Below, piece by piece: positions 60,692 to 64,000 of a stretch of DNA of 64,000 nucleotides. Numbering within the stretch: the first letter of the stretch is position 1; each line of letters starts with the position of its first letter. Below the pieces are notes generated by a model. The model saw nothing but the letters and a program-made list of their open reading frames with translations, had not been told where the DNA came from and ran no database searches. The position numbers and the translations under genes were made by a program. The DNA comes from Phycisphaerales bacterium (GTDB taxonomy: Bacteria; Planctomycetota; Phycisphaerae; UBA1845; UTPLA1), in contig JACKHI010000001.1 of assembly GCA_020639075.1 (NCBI GenBank), positions 2,418,001 to 2,482,000 of the forward strand, read 5' to 3'.

Positions 60692-60946
60692 TCATGCCCG
60701 GTTCTCCATCCTCCGCGCAAGTGCCAGCCGTTGCTCGATTATGGCGAAAATCTGTTCATCCGTCGCATCGGGATTTTGTATGCGAATGCCAGCGCGCATG
60801 AACTCGCACGAAAGGTTGAACAACTCGATGCCGGCGAGGAGTTTTTCGCCGAGGGGTTGGCTGCGCGCGCCTTCGGTCTGTTCGCGCAGCATATCGTCGG
60901 GGCTGAGGGGCTTGGCGAAGTGAACTGAATCGTTCGGCGACGACAT
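60692..60946 (-). CDS. Small hypothetical cytoplasmic protein
   Basis: 84 residues. The ending RAGIRIQNPDATDEQIFAIIEQRLALARRM is shared by a family of small proteins often found near nucleotidyltransferase genes. No membrane helix is present. The start ATG at 60946 is the only good candidate. Function unknown. Confidence 0.65.
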   Translation of the reverse strand: MSSPNDSVHFAKPLSPDDMLREQTEGARSQPLGEKLLAGIELFNLSCEFMRAGIRIQNPDATDEQIFAIIEQRLALARRMENRA

Positions 60947-61003
60947 GATTGCGATTATGTCAGCGATTCCGCGCGAGTCGGAGTTTGAATCTATGGCAGC
61001 GAT

Positions 61004-61444
61004 TCATGATTTTGAATCCTCTTGCGCACCGACGCGTAACAGGATCGTTTCCAGGGATTCATGGGTCATCTCTCCCGGATCGGTCGGCTCATCGTAATCC
61101 TCGTCATTCCACGAGCCGTCTTCGAGCCGCTGCAAGTCGATGGGTTGCGATAGCGATGGGTGACTGACAGCGAAGTGCCACGCGTTGTCGCAGCGGACCA
61201 TGGCCCACTCGAATCCGTATCGCCGAACCAGTTCGTGACCGAGTGCGATCGGGGCGGCCTCCGCCAGGAGTCTGCCGCAGCAGTCGGTGCCGCCGCATTC
61301 TTCGTAATAGGCAAAGCCGACAAGATCGTGCACGTCGTCACCATAGTCCCGCCACTCGTGGAAATGGTCGCGAAGTCGCTGGAATAGATCGGCGATGTAG
61401 GTGTGTTCACTGGTCGTGAGTTGTCGCGAGATTGAATGCGGCAT
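61004..61444 (-). CDS. Hypothetical protein, DUF3806-like
   Basis: 146 residues from the ATG at 61444. Acidic; GHELVRRYGFEWAMVRCDNAWHFAVSHP recalls DUF3806-type proteins, with moderate certainty. A Cys-rich stretch (EECGGTDCCGRLL) is notable. Cytoplasmic; 57 bp upstream of the 84-residue gene on the same strand, possibly one transcript. Confidence 0.68.
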   Translation of the reverse strand: MPHSISRQLTTSEHTYIADLFQRLRDHFHEWRDYGDDVHDLVGFAYYEECGGTDCCGRLLAEAAPIALGHELVRRYGFEWAMVRCDNAWHFAVSHPSLSQPIDLQRLEDGSWNDEDYDEPTDPGEMTHESLETILLRVGAQEDSKS

Positions 61445-61499
61445 GGCACTGTCTTTTGAAATCCGCGCTTTCCAATTCAACACCAGAGCGTGCTTTGAA

Positions 61500-61628
61500 A
61501 GGCGGCCCACCTAGCAAGGGGGGCGGTCGCGATGATACGAACGCGAATCAACCGTGCGAGTGTGTCCGTCGCACACACGCCACCCTATCGTCGCGCCCGC
61601 CATCGCTGAAGCGATGGGCCACCCGACC
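61500..61628. repeat. Composite inverted repeat, family B
   Basis: The left unit (GGCGGCCCACCTAGCAAGGG then GGGCGGTCGCGATGATACGA) and the right unit in opposite orientation (TATCGTCGCGCCCGCCATCG then CTGAAGCGATGGGCCACCCG) flank a spacer with its own hairpin (GTGCGAGTGTG/CGCACACAC). This repeats the layout at 19399-19533. Confidence 0.7.
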
Positions 61629-61800
61629 GACCCACGAACTCCGGACGTCGCAACACATCCTGCACGCTAACGCGCAACGCGTCGCTGTCATCCGTGTCAA
61701 GGGCTCGGGCGGCGGCGACGGCTGCTTCCCGGTCGTCGCTCACGAGGTCGAGTAACATCCGGGCGAGATTCGACGGCGTTGGCGGTTTCTTCGTTCCCAT
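61585..61800 (-). CDS. Small hypothetical protein whose C-terminus lies in repeat DNA
   Basis: 71 residues, ATG at 61800. Residues 1-55 (PSNLARMLLDLVSDDREAAV...RVSVQDVLRRPEF) look like a normal helical protein. The last ~15 residues (GRSGGPSLQRWRARR) are translated from the right unit of the family B repeat, which also supplies the stop codon. It could be a truncated longer gene. No strong Shine-Dalgarno is seen. Confidence 0.5.
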   Translation of the reverse strand: MGTKKPPTPSNLARMLLDLVSDDREAAVAAARALDTDDSDALRVSVQDVLRRPEFVGRSGGPSLQRWRARR

Positions 61801-61888
61801 TCGTCAAACTCTCAGGACGGCTGGGCGATGCATCCCATCAACGAAATATCGCGCAGGCCGCACAGACGCAACGCCACGCGATGGCCCC

Positions 61889-63703
61889 CTACTGCCTCCC
61901 AATCTGCACAAACGCCTGCACCTTGTGCGCCGTCTCATCATCCGCCACATCCGAATGACAATCCAGCTTCCCCCCCTTATGCGCCAACATGCGAATCTGC
62001 TCCTGCGTCAGATGCTCCGGATCGACGTCCAGCCCCTCCGCCGCCGCGCGCTTCGCCAGCAGCACGCGTTGCTCGGTCGTCAACCCCGGGCTCTTCGCGC
62101 TCTTCGAGCCCGGCACGAAGCCGTCCGCCTTGCCGCTGGCCCATTCCGTGATCTCCTTGCTGATCCGCATGCTGCACCAGTCGTGACCGCACATGGCGCA
62201 GAAGTCGGTATCCACTTCCAGATCCTCATCGTGCAGCGCCCGGGCCGTCTCCCCGTCGAACGCAATCTCGAACTGCTTCGGCCAGTTCAGCGCCGCGCGG
62301 GCGCGGCTCATGTCGTTGTCCCACTGGATCGCACCCGGAATGTTCCGCGCCACGTCTCCCGCATGGGCCGCGATCTTGTAGGCGATGCAGCCTTCCTTCA
62401 CGTCCTGCGCCTTGGGCAGGCCCACGTGCTCCTTCGGTGTGACGTAACACAGCATCGCCGCCCCCGCCCGCGCCGCCTCGGTCGCGCCGATGCAGCTCGT
62501 GATGTGGTCGTAGCCGGGGAACACGTCGGTCACCAACGGCCCCAGCACGTAGAACGGCGCATCGTCGCAGATACGCTGCTGCACCTGCATGTTCCACGCG
62601 ATCTCGTGCATCGGCACGTGGCCGGGACCCTCGACCATCACCTGCACGCCCGCCTCCCGCGCGCGCTGAGTAAGTTCGCCCAACACTTCCAGCTCCGCGA
62701 TCTGCGCCGCATCGCCCGCATCCTGCAGACACCCCGGCCGCACGCCATCACCCAGCGAGTATGTCACGTCGTATTGCCGCATGATCGCGCTGATGTCGTC
62801 GAACAGGTCGTACATCGGGTTCTGCTTGTTGTGCGTCAGCATCCATTTGGCCAGCAGCGAACCACCGCGCGAAACGAGACCCGTAATGCGCTTCTTGATG
62901 AGGTGCAGATTCTCCTTCAACACACCCGCATGAATCGTGAAGTAATCGACGCCCTGCTGCGCCTGGTGCTCGACGATCTTCAGAATCGTGTCGTAATCGA
63001 GGTCCTCGATTTTGCGGCCGATGATCATGCTGTAGATGGGCACCGTCCCGATCGGGATCGTGCTGTTGTCGATGATCGCCTGTCGACATTCATCGAGATT
63101 CCCGCCGGTGGACAGGTCCATCAGCGTGTCGGCGCCGTACTTCTGGGCCCACTTCAGCTTCTCGACCTCTTCATGCGTTCCGCTGGTCACGGGGCTGGCG
63201 CCGATGTTGGCGTTGATCTTGGTGCTGACCATGCGACCAATGCCCATCGGATCGAGCCGCTTGGGCGAGGCGTCGCCACGGCAATAGTTGATGTCGTTGA
63301 GTTCGGCCGTTCGCTGCGTGACCGTCTGATTCACCCACAACGCGGCGTCAGGGCGATGACCGGGATGGCCGGCAGAAATTTGAGTTGTGAGTCGTGAGCC
63401 ATGAGTTGCGAGTCGTGAGTTGTGAGACGCAGAGGAGCCGTTGCCGCCAATATTTGAAATCTCAGATTTGAAATCTGAAATCTGAGATTTGAGACTTGAG
63501 ATCTCCTGCTCGCGCCGCTTCAGCCAATCCGCACTCGGCGCCTTGCCCGCGCTGCCGGCGAGATGCCGAATGTTCGCCGGAATGACGAGGCGCCCTCGCG
63601 CGACTTCGTCACGAATAAACGACGGCGTCACATTCTCGCGAACAGCGACGCGGACCATCTCGGGGGTAATGATGCCTTTGCGGGCGGATTCAAGTTGTGT
63701 CAT
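61889..63703 (-). CDS. thiC: Phosphomethylpyrimidine synthase (thiamine biosynthesis)
   Basis: 604 residues. It converts aminoimidazole ribotide to HMP phosphate for thiamine. The radical-SAM cluster motif CAMCGHDWC (C502, C505, C510) sits near the C-terminus, as typical for ThiC. Barrel landmarks include TKINANIGASPVTS, ADTLMDLSTGG, IPIGTVPIY, FTIHAGV and MVEGPGHVPMHEI. The N-terminal part is separated from the barrel by an insertion between IPANIRH (~41-47) and MGIGRMVSTKINANIG. About 55 residues of it (~64-119) are translated from repeat DNA and still in frame. GGAG eight bases before the ATG. No TPP riboswitch is convincing in the ~150 bp upstream. Confidence 0.95.
   Translation of the reverse strand: MTQLESARKGIITPEMVRVAVRENVTPSFIRDEVARGRLVIPANIRHLAGSAGKAPSADWLKRREQEISSLKSQISDFKSEISNIGGNGSSASHNSRLATHGSRLTTQISAGHPGHRPDAALWVNQTVTQRTAELNDINYCRGDASPKRLDPMGIGRMVSTKINANIGASPVTSGTHEEVEKLKWAQKYGADTLMDLSTGGNLDECRQAIIDNSTIPIGTVPIYSMIIGRKIEDLDYDTILKIVEHQAQQGVDYFTIHAGVLKENLHLIKKRITGLVSRGGSLLAKWMLTHNKQNPMYDLFDDISAIMRQYDVTYSLGDGVRPGCLQDAGDAAQIAELEVLGELTQRAREAGVQVMVEGPGHVPMHEIAWNMQVQQRICDDAPFYVLGPLVTDVFPGYDHITSCIGATEAARAGAAMLCYVTPKEHVGLPKAQDVKEGCIAYKIAAHAGDVARNIPGAIQWDNDMSRARAALNWPKQFEIAFDGETARALHDEDLEVDTDFCAMCGHDWCSMRISKEITEWASGKADGFVPGSKSAKSPGLTTEQRVLLAKRAAAEGLDVDPEHLTQEQIRMLAHKGGKLDCHSDVADDETAHKVQAFVQIGRQ
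63361..63510. repeat. Repeat DNA (family C plus GTGAGTC-type units) inside thiC
   Basis: 63451-63503 contains ATTTGAAATCTGAAATCTG as in the intergenic copy at 10751-10811. 63380-63426 is made of GAGTCGTGAG/GAGTTGTGAG units. On the minus strand it reads through in the thiC frame (SSLKSQISDFKSEISN, then SHNSRLATHGSRLTTQIS). Confidence 0.75.
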
Positions 63704-63851
63704 ATCTAGGCTCCAGTAGCGTCCGCACAGCGGAACGGTATTAACGTGCTGAGAGTCTCGCGCGGCGGAGTTGCACTAAGATGCCGCTAACTCACCGCGC
63801 GCTGACGTTTCGGCTTCGACAGGCGTTCGGAGCCATCGATGCCGTTGCGAT

Positions 63852-64000
63852 TCAAAGCTGGTTTGCTCGCTTCGATCCAGGGGCAGTGTCTTCGTAATCC
63901 GCTGCAATCCGCTGCAATCCGCTGCGCGTCGTAAACAGGAGATCCATCGAGACCTGCGTCGCACTTTCGCCCGGCGGATCCAGTTCAAGCTCGAAGAATT
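63852..64000 (-). CDS. C-terminal end of a gene that leaves the window
   Basis: On the minus strand a frame is open from the right edge to a TGA at 63854-63852. It gives 48 residues: FFELELDPPGESATQVSMDL ... LQRIAADYEDTAPGSKR and then ANQL. Amino-acid composition looks like real coding sequence, more so than the overlapping arginine-rich frame. The protein cannot be identified from this tail. Confidence 0.4.
   Translation of the reverse strand, partial: FFELELDPPGESATQVSMDLLFTTRSGLQRIAADYEDTAPGSKRANQL
63896..63925. repeat. Three tandem copies of AATCCGCTGC
   Basis: A perfect 10-base unit occurs three times in a row within the partial gene at the right edge. The unit is not a multiple of three, so copy-number change would shift the frame. 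Confidence 0.8.

Noticed and set aside
19399..61628. CRISPR array
   Set aside because: The palindromic repeats are dispersed, not regularly spaced with unique spacers, and no cas genes are present.
61694..63397. 567-codon plus-strand frame opposite thiC
   Set aside because: Arg/His/Leu-rich shadow frame; ThiC motifs are on the other strand.
63704..63850. Possible TPP riboswitch before thiC
   Set aside because: A GTTAATACCG stretch and a CTGAGA on the opposite strand recall the thi-box, but the order and strands are wrong and the CCTGAT...GG core is missing.
63776..63988. Arg-rich 70-codon minus-strand frame near the right edge
   Set aside because: The overlapping frame ending at 63852 has a more natural composition and is open to the window edge.

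Overview
The window looks like chromosomal DNA from a planctomycete, most probably of the class Phycisphaerae. This is inferred from gene content and GC-rich composition, not from a marker gene. The evidence is: dockerin-tailed secreted proteins; thrombospondin type-3, P-domain, DUF11 and lamin-tail surface proteins; a pseudopilin with the H-x-DG type of ending seen in planctomycetes; CxxCGYD zinc-ribbon tails; and ECF sigma factors next to a Ser/Thr kinase or to anti-sigma-like membrane proteins. There is no rRNA, CRISPR array, transposase or prophage. One tRNA, tRNA-Ala(CGC), is present.

Layout. 0-6 kb: a truncated FG-GAP protein, a broken zinc-ribbon membrane gene, tRNA-Ala, and a trehalose operon (OtsA plus an OtsB-GH15 fusion). 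6-10.6 kb: a large matrixin-like surface protease, a DUF309 protein and an AT-richer orphan gene. 10.8-15 kb: purF and a phosphate uptake pair (Pit transporter and DUF47 protein) with a possible PhoP box. 15-26.5 kb: housekeeping and envelope genes (GT2, PpiC-type lipoprotein, aldehyde dehydrogenase, GmhA-like isomerase, pseudopilin, DUF362 protein, UDP-sugar pyrophosphorylase, methyltransferase, anion transporter). 26.7-31.7 kb: a hexaheme cytochrome with a dockerin end, a TetR regulator, a zinc-ribbon protein and an MGMT-like protein. 32.6-37.8 kb: an ECF sigma/Ser-Thr kinase pair and, converging on it, a sigma/anti-sigma/secreted-protein operon. 38-50.7 kb: a YdjC-deacetylase/formyltransferase fusion, a membrane protein, a cREC receiver protein and a glycan-degradation operon (GH29-GH3 fusion and GH38). 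51-57.4 kb: a third sigma module with a strong terminator, a 50-residue membrane protein, two surface proteins and a GNAT acetyltransferase. 57.5-64 kb: a P-domain/TSP3 protein, several small hypothetical genes, thiC, and the tail of a gene leaving the window.

Three themes go beyond single genes. (1) Unusual fusions place consecutive reactions in one polypeptide: OtsB with a GH15 trehalase-like domain, YdjC deacetylase with formyltransferase, and GH29 with GH3. (2) At least three families of short palindromic repeats are scattered between genes; one lies in frame inside thiC and another provides the end of a small gene. (3) Three surface proteins share a Cys-Gly, hydrophobic, basic C-terminal tail that looks like a sorting signal. 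Two genes also have a -10 box so close to the ATG that leaderless mRNAs are likely.
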